The position numbers were made by a program, and so were the translations under genes. A stretch of DNA of 64,000 bases from NCBI GenBank assembly GCA_030847615.1, contig JAUMIR010000005.1, positions 57,501,001 through 57,565,000 of the forward strand, read 5' to 3'. Shown here piece by piece: positions 33,878 through 45,689 of the stretch. The notes beneath the pieces were generated by a model. The model was not told the DNA's origin, ran no database searches, and was given only the letters and a program-made list of their open reading frames with translations. Numbering within the stretch: the first letter of the stretch is position 1; every line of letters begins with the position of its first letter. This stretch comes from Gambelia wislizenii (Eukaryota > Chordata > Lepidosauria > Squamata > Crotaphytidae).

Positions 33878-36540
33878 CTACAATACTTTCATTCGAGGAC
33901 CAGCCCAGTGACCAGAGTAGGACGATGGTACCTTGACAGAAACCTGGGGAGCTTGTGACTGGTAAAGTGAACAGGTCCATTTCTGAAGGCTCCATTCTGC
34001 TTGTTCTAGGTCAGTCTTGCTTAGATAATCTGCCTTAGAGTTAAGGATGCCTTGGAAGTGTTCTGCTTTGATGGACAACAGATGGATTTCTGCCCACTCC
34101 AGGAGAAGTCTTGCCTTCTCCATGAGCAGGCAAGATCTGGTACCCCCTTCATGATTTATATGGGTTTTGACTTACACCAGAAAGGATCCGGAGTATCAAA
34201 AAAGCCATTGCACTGGTCAAGAGATCCAACTGGGTGAATCTAACTCTACTGGCTCACCTGCAGGGCCTAATGATCACCTGCATAGACTGTCTTACCTGGG
34301 CTGTCTTCCATGCCATATCCCTCATGTTTCTGCCAGGTTCCCTGTGCCAAATAGGGCCTGCAATAGGCTCCCCAACCCTGGAGACTGGCATCTGTAGTGA
34401 CCTGTTCTTTGTCTGTCTCCCAAAATTGTTTCCCCCTGGTGACTGCTTGTGAGGTCCACCAGTTCAGGGACTGCTGTGCTCAGTGTGGCACCCTGATCTT
34501 GAGATTACTCCTTGGCTACCTGGCTACCTGGTGATGGCTACCTGGTGAGGAATAAGCAACCACTGGAAGGGTCTGTCATGGAACCTCACCCTGGGAAGAC
34601 AGTCTATGCAGGTGATCATTAGGCCCTGCAGGTGAGCCAGTAGAGTTAGATTCACCCAGTTGGACCTACTGACTAGTGCAATGGCTTTTCTGATACTCTG
34701 GATCCTTTCTGGTGTAAGGCTCATGGTACCTGAACTCATTCTGGTGTGGGCTCTCAAATACTGGATCTCTTTGGAAGGAACTAGGTGGCTCTTCCCATGA
34801 TTTACTAGAAAACCATGGTGACTTAATGAGTCTAGCACCCACTGAACAGCCTCTTTCCTCTGGTGGAAAGACACTGACTTTATCAATAAATCATCCAAAT
34901 AAAGGTAGACATGGATGTTGTCTCTCCTCCACGCCACCATCAAAAATACCATGATCTTGGTGAACACCCTGGAGGCTGGTGTCAGGCCAAATAGAAGTGC
35001 CTTGCACCAGTAGTACTTTCTGGCATAAATAAGGTGAAGGAATCTGCAATGAGCTGGGAAGATAAGAATATGCAGATACCTATTATCAAACTGAGGGAAG
35101 CCAAGAAGTCTCCTGGCTGAATAGCCTAGGGGATGCTCTTCAATGTCTTCAACTGGAAGTGTCACATTTTGATAATCCTGTTCACTCTTTTCAAATTCAG
35201 GATCACTTGCCACATACTGTTCTTCTTGGGAACCAGAAAGATATTAGAATAGGATCCCCTGAAGTACTGTGGGTGTGGCACTTCCTCTATTGCCTCTATC
35301 TGAACCAGGTGGTCTATGGCTGCCAGGAGAATATGGTGTGTGAGAGGCTTCCTGAATCTGGGAGAGTTTACAAAGGCATCTGGAGGCATTTGGTCAAACT
35401 CAATTTTGTAGCCCTGGCAGATGCTATTCAGTACCCATTGGTCTGAGGAGGTCTGGTCTCCTATGTCTACGAAGTCCTGGAGCCTGCTTCTCACTAGGTT
35501 GCTGGTGTCATGCCTGCTGGTTCTTGTGCTGCCCTTTGACTGAAGGGCCCACCTGAGGTCTTGCTAGGTAGTGTTGCTGTCTGGGCTAGGATCTCTGTTT
35601 ACCCCATTGCTATTTGTAACCTCTGAAATCCTTGGGCCTTGCTGAACTGAAGCGTGAGGAGAAACTGTGCCCTGGATGGACCAAAGGAGGACTGACAATG
35701 CCTCAGCTGTCTCCTGTCTTCTTTTCTCCTTGCATGAACTAGGACCTTCTTTTTATTCTTGGTGTCCACTAGGATGAGGTCCAAGGCTTTGCTAAAGAAT
35801 TTGGCTCCTAGCTACAGAGCAAAGGTAACATTGAGCTCCATCCTGCAGTCTACATTCCGGTTCTTCAGCCACGCCTGATATCTCAGTGCCATCACCACAG
35901 TCTGCGCCCTAGTGCTGAACTGTGTAACATTGTAGCAGAAATCTTTAGTAACTTATTGATCCATTATGTGACCCTGACTTGGTCTGGGGAAATGGCCTTG
36001 ATCAGTTCCTTTGTCCACAAAAGTGTTGCCCTGGTCATGATGAAGATGGAAAAGCCCTGATAGAGAAATGGCTTTGTGAGTCCTCTTGAGGGTTGCCTGT
36101 GTCTTCCAATCCTCAGGGGCCTTCACAGAATCTTCTCCATCCTTCACATACATGGAGGAAGAGACCAAGGCTATAACAGTCCCATTGACCAATGGGACCT
36201 GGAGCTTGACCATCATGTTGTTGGTAGTATGTAGCATCTCTTTCCACAAACAGGAGTGAGCCTGCTGGCTGCAGATTTGCTCCAATCCTCCCTCACTAGT
36301 GCCATGAACTCTCCTGGAAAGGGACCCTCTGATGACATGGTGTTAGCTCTAGGAAGCTACTCCCCACTACACTGAAGCAGATCAGGATCCTGGACTCCCT
36401 GCCCGATCCTCCCTTGCCCCTCCCCATAGGGCTCATACTCAAAAAGAGTATTAGTTCCTGTCCATGGAGAAATTGGTGGGATGTTCCTCCCCTCTCCACT
36501 AGGAAATGTTGAGTTTCATCTAATGAGTCTTCTTCAGAAG
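33878..36540 (-). mobile_element. older DIRS fragment in a tetraspan intron
   Basis: Minus-strand pieces of the same DIRS order: gag-like remnants at 35820-36500, RT N-terminal part at 35162-35494 (FLVPKK), RT core at 34524-35213 (ARKYYWCKALLFGLTPASRV, catalytic YLDDLLI), and an RNase H end at 33878-34123 (AEHFQGILNSKADYLSK). Multiple frames and stops make it a pseudogene. It is clearly more diverged than the element at 3.6-15.1 kb. No ITRs were found. It lies between exons 2 and 3 of the tetraspan gene, in the same orientation. Confidence 0.75.
34167..34745. repeat. inverted duplication inside the DIRS fragment
   Basis: 34167-34315 (+) is nearly the reverse complement of 34590-34745, with identical runs such as CTGCAGGGCCTAATGATCAC. 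About 275 bases separate the arms. The duplicated piece is part of the RT-RH coding region, so it arose within this copy, not as element ITRs. Confidence 0.8.
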
Positions 36541-37067
36541 TCCCAGTGAGATGTGGAGCAATTCTACTATCCTTTCTGTGATTTATAAAATTAACAAACT
36601 AATACTGTTCAGTACTTAGGATGTTGTAAGCCTGACTTACAACATTGTAAAGTTAGGAATTCACTTTTACAGTCATTGCACCATTGCAATGACCATAAGC
36701 ACTCCCCAAAACCTATCATAGAAGCCAGGCTGCCCTGCCAACAGAAGGATTTCCAAGGTGCTAGGCAGTGGGGCGGTGAGTGAAGAAACATCCAGCCTCT
36801 CCCAGCAGCAAACCACTGTGATAAGCAGTTGTGACAGCACCCTGAAAGCCCACTTGCATACTTGATCTGACATGTTAATTTTTCTAGTTCTAGATTTTAC
36901 AATACTATAAATCTAGGTTTAGGTTTAGATGGAGTAGCAGTTTTATTTTACCAGGGTTGGTGAAGCCCACATCAGGTACTGGGGGACAAAACTCTGCCCT
37001 CATACCACTAGAGTTTTCCCATCTCTTGCTTATAGAAAGTGAGTATGAAACCCCGCTTTAAACAAAC

Positions 37068-37151
37068 AGACAACGCTAAACAGAAACGCACCAGAACTGG
37101 ATTCTTTTTCTGAGAAGAAAACAAAGCCATAATTCCTGGAATACTCATGAA
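37068..37151 (-). CDS. tetraspan protein, coding exon 2 (TM2)
   Basis: 84 bases, residues 56-83, phase 0 at both ends. Strong acceptor (TTTCTATTCTGCAG|TTC); the donor TCT|GTTTGT is weaker. Joining it to exons 1 and 3 makes a continuous CD20-like core: PIWAGV then FMSIPGIMALFSSQKKNPVL then helix 3. The KNPVL turn between helices 2 and 3 resembles the conserved loop of MS4A proteins. Confidence 0.75.
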
Positions 37152-37263
37152 CTGCAGAATAGAAAGAGAATTAATTTTAAAACCTTGAATGTAAAGATAT
37201 ATTATAACAAATCTTAGCCTAGAAAAAGGCATCAAGTTATTTGGTTTTGCAATGATCAAAGCT

Positions 37264-37348
37264 GAGAATACTAAAATAGGCTTTCATAAAAATGTTACAA
37301 TATACCATAGATATAAACCTAGGCCAGAATTTAGTCTTACACTTACTC
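37264..37348. repeat. 85-bp direct repeat, copy B
   Basis: Same orientation as 30101-30185. See copy A. Confidence 0.8.
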
Positions 37349-38523
37349 CATTTCTTTATATGTTATACTATGACATGACTCTGGGCACTAAGCTGTGCAA
37401 CCTCCATTCATCATAATAGTTTTTGTGGGACAATTCAGTGCTGTGCTATTGAAACGGTTGTACAGTAGCTGCAGTTTCTTAAGTGGTCTCCCCTCCAGGC
37501 AACCAGTTCTAGAATAAGGGACAGTAGGCCTATAAGTTGCAAATAATGTGAGCAAGGTTTTATTCTACCATATGTAACATTATAAATTTTGGTTTGCAAT
37601 GGTTTACTTCTTTTGGTATTCTGGGATGATTTAAAAGAAATGCATTTTGAAACTGAAGATGGAATAATATTATTCTGCTAGCTATGAAATCTGGGGTCAA
37701 GATTCGTAGTAAATTACAAAAATGCATTTTAATTATTTCTTTGTGGAAAGTTAATTGATACATGAAGATATTAATGTTATTGGGGGACAGAATAGCCCAT
37801 GATACCAAAAAGGCACAGAGTGGAATATGTGAAGTGTGTAGATGAGACATCTGGGAAATGTACTTTTCAAAATCTAAGTTATATCAACCATCATGTGTTT
37901 CACTTCTAATATTAGCAACATATAGATGGGATTTAAGGGAAGCAAAGAGGATAAAATAAAATTTTGCAACCAATGTTTGTGCAGGAGTAAAATTTTGACA
38001 CGAAATTACTGATTCGGTTAGGTCATGACTAAAATTGCTTGCATCATTCAACTTTAGTTGTTTTAGTAATATTACCAGTACAGGTATAAGCTAGTAGTAG
38101 AATCAGAATAGTTCAATTTAGGTGTCTAATTTATCCTGGAAAACAGTATCTTCTTCCTCTATTCTTTATTCTTAAAGAAGTTATTCCATCCAAGTGAAGG
38201 TGTTACAACTAAAGCTTAAAACAGTTACTTTTTTCAGCAACAACTTCCAGAATCCCACAATCCCGATGATGCTGGCTAATCTAAACTAGTAACATTTTCA
38301 AGGTTTGAACTGTATCTCTTTAGGATTGTGGCTGAGCACACTATGCACTGTATAAAGGCCCCAAAATGCATGCTGTACACCTTTTTACAATACACATGCC
38401 TCCTTGTGAAGTAAGAAATAGCAAATTCTCTGGAACAGAAAGCAAGAGGGAAATACATTATACAGAATTTTCTATCTGTATCTAATATAGAGAAAGAAAG
38501 AGGGTGAAAGTAAAATAGCTTAC

Positions 38524-38775
38524 CACTCCAGCCCAGATAGGTATTCTAGATTTACTGAGTGCTGATTCCCTTCTATTAGCACCATCTATTATTCCACTGA
38601 CAATGCAAATTGTGGCACAAGCTATCTGGAAGAGTCCCAGCACAACCATACTTTTCTGGTTGAAGATGAAATATCTGTAGCGATCCATTTCAGCTAATCC
38701 CCACTTTAAAGGGTTTGTCCAGTTTGGAAAGAAGCACGAGGATTGTTCAAGAGAAGACAGCCCTCGTCATATATC
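38524..38775 (-). CDS. tetraspan protein, coding exon 1 with start codon
   Basis: The coding part is 38524-38688 (55 codons); 38689-38775 is 5' UTR, bounded by an acceptor CTTCTGTTCAG. The start MDRYRYFIF has G at -3 and +4, a good context. The frame above it is closed by a TGA at the exon's upstream edge and has no other Met. A short upstream ORF begins at the ATG in GATATATGACG. It encodes helix 1 (residues 13-34) and ends IPIWAGV, the Trp-Gly/Ala motif that opens helix 2 in CD20-like proteins; donor GTG|GTAAGC. With exons at 37068, 32606, 31604, 30024 and 28763 the CDS is 696 bases, 231 residues. I do not recognise the gene by name. Confidence 0.82.
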
Positions 38776-40450
38776 CTGAACAGAAGATGCAAAAAATACA
38801 CACAACTCATTAGCACTTCAACAAGCATAATCTGACAAGTGGTTCACATGCCATTCCATTAAAAGAAGGACCTGATAGTCACAGTCTTGCAGTGTTAAAG
38901 ATTGGATTTATTGAGTATATGGTGACCTGACTGTCCATTTTTAAAAATATGGTTAGAAAATATCAACAGAAACAATAAACAAGGTAGATTATATAGGCAG
39001 CTATTTTGTTTTACTTTGCTTTGGGTAAAAAAAACCATGGAACTTTCTGTTTAAAAACACACTGAAGCAAAATCAAAGAAATAATAATTTGTACCTGTGA
39101 TAAATGCGCTATCACAGCACACACAATCTTTACAGTGGGTTGAATACTGACAGTCAATTGCATTTAGGTCCCAATATATCAATATAAAAAGATACTGATT
39201 ACTTAAGTTGCATTGGGATCTTGTAGAATTAACAATGTGTTCAATAAAATTTCTATGAGTTAGCAGAAGAGGTAAAACTCATTTCCTCAGTAATTAAATG
39301 TTGTTGTTTCACTGGACTCTTCAGTAATTATAAATCTGATCTCCACGCAACAGTGTTACAAGTGAACAAGAACTGCACCTTTAAAACATAAGGCTTGTCT
39401 ACACAGGCATCTTGCTCCCATCTTGGAGCCCTGCGGTCCAGATGATGCATGGCTTTTTGTCTGTTTTGCCCCCCAGGCAGTCCTCATGACCTCTGGGGCA
39501 AAAATGGGGCTAGGACAGGGTAGGGCCTGATAAAATGTTTTAAGATAATACCCAGGAAAAACCACTCCTGTTGGCAAAAAACAAACAAACAAACCAGATT
39601 GGGCCCTGCGTGACCTCAGCAGCCTCTTCTGGCATGTCAGCTCATTGCTCTTCTGCATCAGGAAGCAAGCCCACAGCATGTGACCAAGGCTAGTCACATG
39701 CAGGGGGCCTTGGTCATATGTTGAGGGCTGGCTTCCTGGCTTCAAAGAGAGTGAGGGACACAGCAACAGCGGTGGCTGCAGTGACAGGCTGGTCTGGACT
39801 TCCTCCCATTCTGTGCAGGTAACAGGGGAGAAACGGGCCTGACCCACAGGCAGGATATGCCCATATAAATGAACCCATAGTCTGGAAACCAGGTCTCTGT
39901 TCATAATAGGAACAGATGTTCCCCCAAAGAATTAACCAGTAGAAAAATCCATTATAACAGTTATAATTTAATTGTATAGATGGGTTTCAAAGCAGCATTT
40001 CCTTCTAAACTAATCAAACAACAGTATGTAATTTGTCTACATCTAGACTAGTTCCTTTTAGTCCTGTTGCAATCAGTACTACTTATCATTAGCCATGACT
40101 ACCTTTTCACATTTATTGCAGTAGGAATGTTGTGTGATTAGCTTGTTTTAATCCAAACCAATATTCATTTTTAACATCGAATGAAGCTATAAGATAATAA
40201 TTGTGGGAAAACTATGTAATGTGGCTAATAGTATACAGTCAATCTATCAGTCTGGGTTTTAGAAATGGTAGGTATTACATTAATGGCTTTATTCCAGAGT
40301 TAATTAGCTGAGGGGTGTAGTCTGAAGGATTACTTATGAATTACAGAACACACTATCAGATGTTTCACAGTTTCTCCTCAGTGGTTAAACAACAAGCAAC
40401 ATGGTCCACCTCTCCAGATGTACCTCTGAAATATCACTTATATATCTATT
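38776..40450. other. tetraspan 5' intron, no gene supported
   Basis: AT-rich sequence. 39360-39900 is less AT-rich and probably an old repeat, but its ends and family are not clear. Confidence 0.4.
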
Positions 40451-40452
40451 AT

Positions 40453-40673
40453 CAGGACTGGTTTAAGGAATTTGGGGGGGCCCTGCAATGCTTTATTTTG
40501 GCAGCCCCATATGTTTATCTCAGGTAACCTAACTCAATCTAAGCTATTCACAGTACAGGATATTTAGATTATTACTAATAATGTTTTTGCAAGAGGAGGA
40601 TTATTATGGGGGCCCCCGCAATGATGGGCCCCCCTGCGGATGCTGATGCCACTGGTGCCTTAAACCAGCCCTG
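40453..40673. mobile_element. 221-bp hAT MITE with 8-bp duplication
   Basis: Terminal inverted repeats CAGGACTGGTTTAAGG and CCTTAAACCAGCCCTG, flanked by perfect TCTATTAT at 40445-40452 and 40674-40681. An 8-bp duplication and CAG...CTG ends are hAT features. Confidence 0.9.
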
Positions 40674-41204
40674 TCTATTATCCCTTCAGAAAACAAAACT
40701 TGGCCTTTACAGTGCAATCTTTTTCAGTCTTTCTCCTCTGTAACATGCTACTCTAGTATATACAAAATAATTCTGCTGTCTGCTATTGTAACAGTTTCCT
40801 GCTTTGCTTCAGAGAAATTTGCATTATAGAACACAACAGAAGGGTGGGGAGTAGGATGGAGAGTCCACAAGCTAGTGAAAATTAAACTATCAGCAAGCAC
40901 AAAGCCAAAACAGGGAAGAGACTGTTCTGAGCTTGCCATGTGAGGCTGTTCTATACTTTTGGCCTAAAGTGTCCACTTTATCTTGAAGAGCAGAAAATGC
41001 TGGTATCTTGAGACACACTCTACAGATCTTGTGAAGGATAATAAATCTGCTGCAGTGTAGGAGTGCCTGATAGCTTCCACTTACTCTCTGGTTGTATCTT
41101 TGTAAGTAAAGCAAAAATTACAGAGACACTGTAACACATTGGAAACTGTTTAAATTAGCTAACACATTGGAAACTGTTTAATGCAGTGTAGATGTGTAAA
41201 TAGC

Positions 41205-41282
41205 TATTGCTTAAAACAATGTGTAAGCCGCTCTGATAGCCTTGTGGCTGAAGAGCGGGGTATAAATAAATAAATAAATAAA
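41205..41282 (+). repeat. LINE 3' tail with (AAAT)n
   Basis: GTAAGCCGCTCTGATAGCC followed by GCGGGGTATAAATAAATAAA is the typical 3' tail of reptile L2-like elements. Confidence 0.6.
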
Positions 41283-41559
41283 ACTGTAGACCTCCCCATC
41301 AAATAAACCAAGGCTGTACACCTATATTACTTACCTATGGAGGTAGACTCACTGAAGTATATAGGTCCTAGTTCTGAATAGACAAGTGTCTGATATGAAG
41401 GGAAATAATCTCTCACAGTATAATAAAGCTTTTAAGTTTCCACAGGATTCTTTCTTCTTGGCTGTCTCTGTAGAAAATGCAAATTGCCCTTGCCCTTGGG
41501 ACTTCTCATCACTTAAGCAAACAGGAACGATAAACAAGGTAGATTATAAACACAGCTGT

Positions 41560-41660
41560 TCCTAACTGGGTGCCCTCGAGATGTGTTGGGCTACAACTCT
41601 TCTCACTCCACTTGGCTGGGTGCTAATGGGAATTATAGTCCAACACATCTTGCGGGGGGG
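41560..41660. mobile_element. short hairpin DNA transposon
   Basis: GATGTGTTGGGCTACAACTC and AATTATAGTCCAACACATCT are complementary ends of a small hairpin, the familiar vertebrate hAT-MITE type. A related hairpin is at 44108-44200 (AGAACTACAGCC with GGGAGTTGTAGTCC). Confidence 0.55.
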
Positions 41661-41869
41661 GGTACCTGATTGGTAGAGATTGCATTAATAAGTTCGTTGT
41701 GCCCCACTATATCAAGGATGTAACTAGTACTGGAAAGTGAATAATGAAGCAAGGGGAATTCCATGTCAGGCATAATTAGAAAAGGAACTGAAAAAGAAAC
41801 TGCCACTCCTTTACTGCTGTTATACGAATTCATGGAATACCCATATCTGGAATGCTGTGTATATTCTGG

Positions 41870-42235
41870 TCACTACACCTAAAAAAAGGATATTGTAGAA
41901 CTGGAAAAAATGTCAAAATGGGCAACAAAAAGTTAAAAGGTCTGGAGTGATTACCCTGCAACAAAAATGCAATGTTTGTGGATGTTTACCATTTTTAAAA
42001 AGGTGAGTAATGGGAGACATGAGACCCAGTGTGGTGTAGTTGTTTGAGTGTTGGACTATGACTTTGGAAACCAGGGGTTGAATCCTCATTCAGCCATGGA
42101 AACTCCCTGGGTAACCTTGGGCAAGTCACACTCTCTCAGCCTCAGAGGAAGGCAAATTTAAATCCCCTCTGAACAAATCTTGCCTAGAAATCCCCATGAT
42201 AGGGTCACCATAAGGTGGAAATGACATGAAGGCAC

Positions 42236-42268
<33 letters not shown>

Positions 42269-42560
42269 GGAGACATGATAGAGGTATGTACAATTATGCA
42301 ACATGTAAAGAAAGTAGACAAGAAGACACTTTTCTCCCTCTCACAATATTTGAATCCATGATCACCTACTGATGTTAAATGGTGAAAGGCTCAGGAGGAA
42401 CAGTTAAAAGGAAGAACTTCACACATAGTTAAACTGTGGAATTCACTGCCTCAGGATAGAGCTATGGCTGCTGGTCTGGGTAGTTTTAAAGGGGCATTGG
42501 AGGAAAGAGCTATCAATGACTGCTAGTCAAGATAGCTATATATCACCTTCAGCATCAGAG
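41870..42560 (+). repeat. sauropsid LINE-derived repeat, interrupted by a SINE
   Basis: GGAGACATGATAGAGGTATG, GTGGAATTCACTGCCTCAGG and GACTGCTAGTCAAGATAGCT belong to a very common reptile interspersed repeat, probably LINE-derived UTR. The SINE at 42023-42268 splits it, and the target duplication GGAGACATGA lies in it. Confidence 0.55.
42023..42268 (+). mobile_element. Sauria/ACA-type SINE with 10-bp duplication
   Basis: Head CAGTGTGGTGTAGTTGTTTG, body GGGCAAGTCACACTCTCTCA, tail (CAA)n. Flanked by GGAGACATGA at 42013-42022 and 42269-42278, showing LINE-mediated retroposition. Confidence 0.9.
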
Positions 42561-42892
42561 GCAGTATGTCTTTGTGTATCAGTTGATGGAGAGCTCAAAA
42601 TGGAGGGTGTAATTGCATAAATATCTTGCTGGTGGACTTTCCATACGATTGACTACTCTGTGAACAGAGTGTGGGACTACATAACCCTTTGGCTCTTTTT
42701 CTGTTCTTATACAGTAGAATGAAGCTCCAGGCATTAGCCTCTTGCATTTTAAGTGTGGTATAGTGGTCAAGGTGTTGGCCTAGGGGACGGAAGACCAGGG
42801 TTTTAGTCCCCACCGAATTATGAAACTCCTTCCTCAGTGTCCCTCACAGCACACTGTTGTGAGGATGAAGTGAGAAGGAAGAGAGGTATATA

Positions 42893-43121
42893 CAGTTGTC
42901 CCTCCGTATCCACGGATTTGGTATCCACGGATTTAAGTATTCACGTCTTGAAAATATTCTTTAAAAAATAATATTCCAAAAAGCAAACCTTGATTTTGCC
43001 ATCTTATAGAAGGGACACTATTTTGCCATGTCATTGCATATAATGGGACTTGAGTATTCACGGATTTTGGTATCCACGGGGGTCCTGGAACCAAATCCCA
43101 GTGAATATGAAGGGACAACTG
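42893..43121 (-). mobile_element. 229-bp Tigger-like MITE, copy 2
   Basis: CAGTTGTCCCTCCGTATCC at one end and GAAGGGACAACTG at the other, with TA on both sides. Reverse orientation relative to copy 1. It sits directly beside the CpG island at 43255. Confidence 0.88.
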
Positions 43122-43254
43122 TATTCTGCCTGAAATCAGAAGGCGGAATATAAACAGGAATAAGAGTCATGTATATGCCAAGAACAGCATATGCCTCCCG
43201 ACCCTCTCCTTGCCTAGATGCGTTTAGGAGAACTGAGCAGCCGTAGACCACGGA

Positions 43255-43995
43255 GCAAATAGTTACGACGGCGGGAGAGAGGTCAAACCTGCGAGCGGCT
43301 CAGGTAAAAGGCGGGCAAGGGCAAAGCGCGGGACGGAGAGCCCACGGAGGAAGGGAGGCAGCCGGGAGAGAGCTGGAAAGGCTTCGCCGCTAGAAAAGCC
43401 AAGGAGACGAGGAAACCAGGCTGTTCGCCTCAGGTGCGCAGCCACCTGGACTCTGACCGCTCGGCCCAGAGAGTCCCCGGCAGAACCCTTCGTCGCCTTC
43501 TCCCTCTCCTCGGGGAGAAGGGACCCATGGAGGGGATGTGGACGGTACAAGAGAGAGAGAGAGAGTGAGTCCACAGCTAGAGGGGCGGAGGGGGCGCTCC
43601 CTTCCCTTCCCTTACCTCAGCCAGGCTCCCCTTCTCCTCTTTCTCCGCCGGGGCCAGCAGGTGCACTCGGGTGGGGAGGAGTCACCCGGGGGCCGCTGGC
43701 TCTGCCTCGGACGCCCCATGCCTTCCTCCCTGAACAGGGCTTGCCCCACCCAGGCGCCGTTGCTCCAGCAGCCCATCCCAATCGAGGCGGCACCCTTTCT
43801 GCTTACCTGCCCGCCTCCGGAATTAACCCCGTCCGTAGCAGGCGGGAGCGGCACCGAGGGCCACCGGGGGCTCTCTTTCTCCGAAGCGAACCAAGTTTGA
43901 AACAGACAGTTCGGGCTCGCCGCGCTTCAGGTCTTCGGGGACGGAGCGCATCGTTCCCTTCTGGGTCGTCCCCCTCCCCGACCCCGCCATTTTAC
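43255..43995 (-). promoter_or_regulatory. CpG island, probable tetraspan promoter and 5' UTR exon
   Basis: GC-rich, CpG-dense block in an otherwise AT-rich region. On the minus strand two good splice donors are visible: CTGAG|GTAAGG with last exon base 43616, and GCAG|GTAAGC with last exon base 43807. Either could splice to the non-coding start of tetraspan exon 1 (acceptor at 38775). No Rab- or SET-like coding sequence is in the island. A plus-strand donor (CTCAG|GTAAAA near 43305) means a divergent transcript is possible. Confidence 0.5.
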
Positions 43996-43999
43996 CAGT

Positions 44000-45540
44000 G
44001 AATGGGCTGACCCAGAGGCAAAGGAAGAGTCTGGACATTTGCCTGCGTTAGTTACATGGAGTTGGGGGGGGGGTCACGGAGGGAAACAGAGTTTGGGAAG
44101 CGTTACTTTTAGAACTACAGCCCTCCAGAATCCCCTCTCTTCCACATAGCCAGCGTGGCCAGTGGTAAGCCTTTCTAGGGGATTCTGGGAGTTGTAGTCC
44201 TCAAAAAAAAAAGAGAAAGAAAGAACTTTCCTCAGGTCTACAAAATGCTTCGGCCACAAACAGCGGCCTCGTTCCTCGGCTAACGGGATTCTGTTGTGAG
44301 TTATGGTCCAAAGAAGTGTTTCCCCCACCCCTCAAGCTCTGCATCCGAGCTATTCAAAATGCTTCCACCGCAGACAGCTGCCTCGTGATCTGTTTGAGGC
44401 GTCCCTAGTCCGAGCTGGTGCTGATCTTGCGCTGTCCAAAATTGGCGGGAACGAGTTGAACCCAAAGCAGTAGCTCTAGCTTTGAAACTCTCATTCTAGC
44501 CTCTGTGGCCAGTTTGTTTGGAGCCACAATTCGTCTCAGATTGACTCCTAGCTCACAAGCATCCTGAGAGCTTCACCCGAAGAGGCTACAAGGAGAAGCG
44601 CTCCTGCCAACTTCTCTTTCAGTACCCATGAAACCCCACAGCCCAAGCTGTGATAAAAGAACATTACGGAGAAAATAAAAACAGTCTATGAAGACAGGGA
44701 AAGGAGTGCACAGAAGTTAAAATATATGTTCAAACAAACACATGCAAATGTCTACAGCAGCTAATGCTTACAGAACAAGTAAATATGAATCTTTCACCAC
44801 TGGCACTCCTAGTTTACAAAAGTACAGAGGAAAAAGCCAAAACAGGAGACTAGTGACTGATAAAGGGGGAGGGGGGGTTTCAGGGACATCTCCAACTGTT
44901 TTTAAGGTGGGGGGGGGCTCAACATCAGTAGGCAGATTGTTATTAATTTTCCTTACTTCCAGGTACGTACAAGCATTTTTGCCTACATGCAGGGCAAATT
45001 ACTTTCCCCATTCATTATCTGTCAAACAGCCTTAAATATGGAGAGTCTTACAAGCACAATGTCTGCTTAGAAGAGCCCTCCTTGTGTTCAGTATAGCTTA
45101 TTCCCAAGAAAGTGTACATAAGAGAGATGGGAGGCAGCCTTTGCTATTCCTGGGATAGCAATGATTGTTCATTTAGTACACTTCTGATTGGGAGGTGATG
45201 GTCCTCCATCCTAGAAATGTGCCCTACCCAGCGCGAAGAAAAGCCAGAGAGAGAGACACTTCTGATTGATAATTCCTGAGGAGGCTCAACTACAAAGGAG
45301 TCTTGCTGGCTCAGTTTTGCCAGATCATTTCAGAAGCAGCTCAACCCCACTCACCATCTTAGTTTGGGAGGACTCTTGAGCCACCTTGCTACCCAGTTCC
45401 TAGTTTTGGTGGTTAATCCATCAAAAGACAGCATGAGAATATGTTTTAGGCTCCAATATTATCCAGTCTTCCCAGGGAGCAAGCTCCACTGAAGACAGTG
45501 CGGCTTACATCTAAGTAAACATGTACAAGATTGCACAATT
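44000..45540. other. no gene seen; small repeats
   Basis: Contains the hairpin repeat near 44108-44200 and a LINE scrap at 45180-45250 related to 29580-29650. Otherwise nothing recognised. Confidence 0.4.
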
Positions 45541-45689
45541 TTGAAGATTTATTTATCATTATTTTATTTAAAGTATTTCTGTATCATCTCCCAGCCCACA
45601 AGGGCTCTCCAGGCAATGAACAAATAAAAACCAATCAAAACAATACAAAGATAAAAAACATTTTAAAAACACATTAAAATACTCTGTGT

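Noticed and set aside
39356..39904. 182-codon minus-strand ORF
   Set aside because: No recognisable domain, low-complexity composition and a position in an intron; most likely a chance frame in an old repeat.
42238..42268. (CAA)n array as CRISPR-like or other ordered repeat
   Set aside because: It is the normal tail of a SINE bounded by a target duplication.
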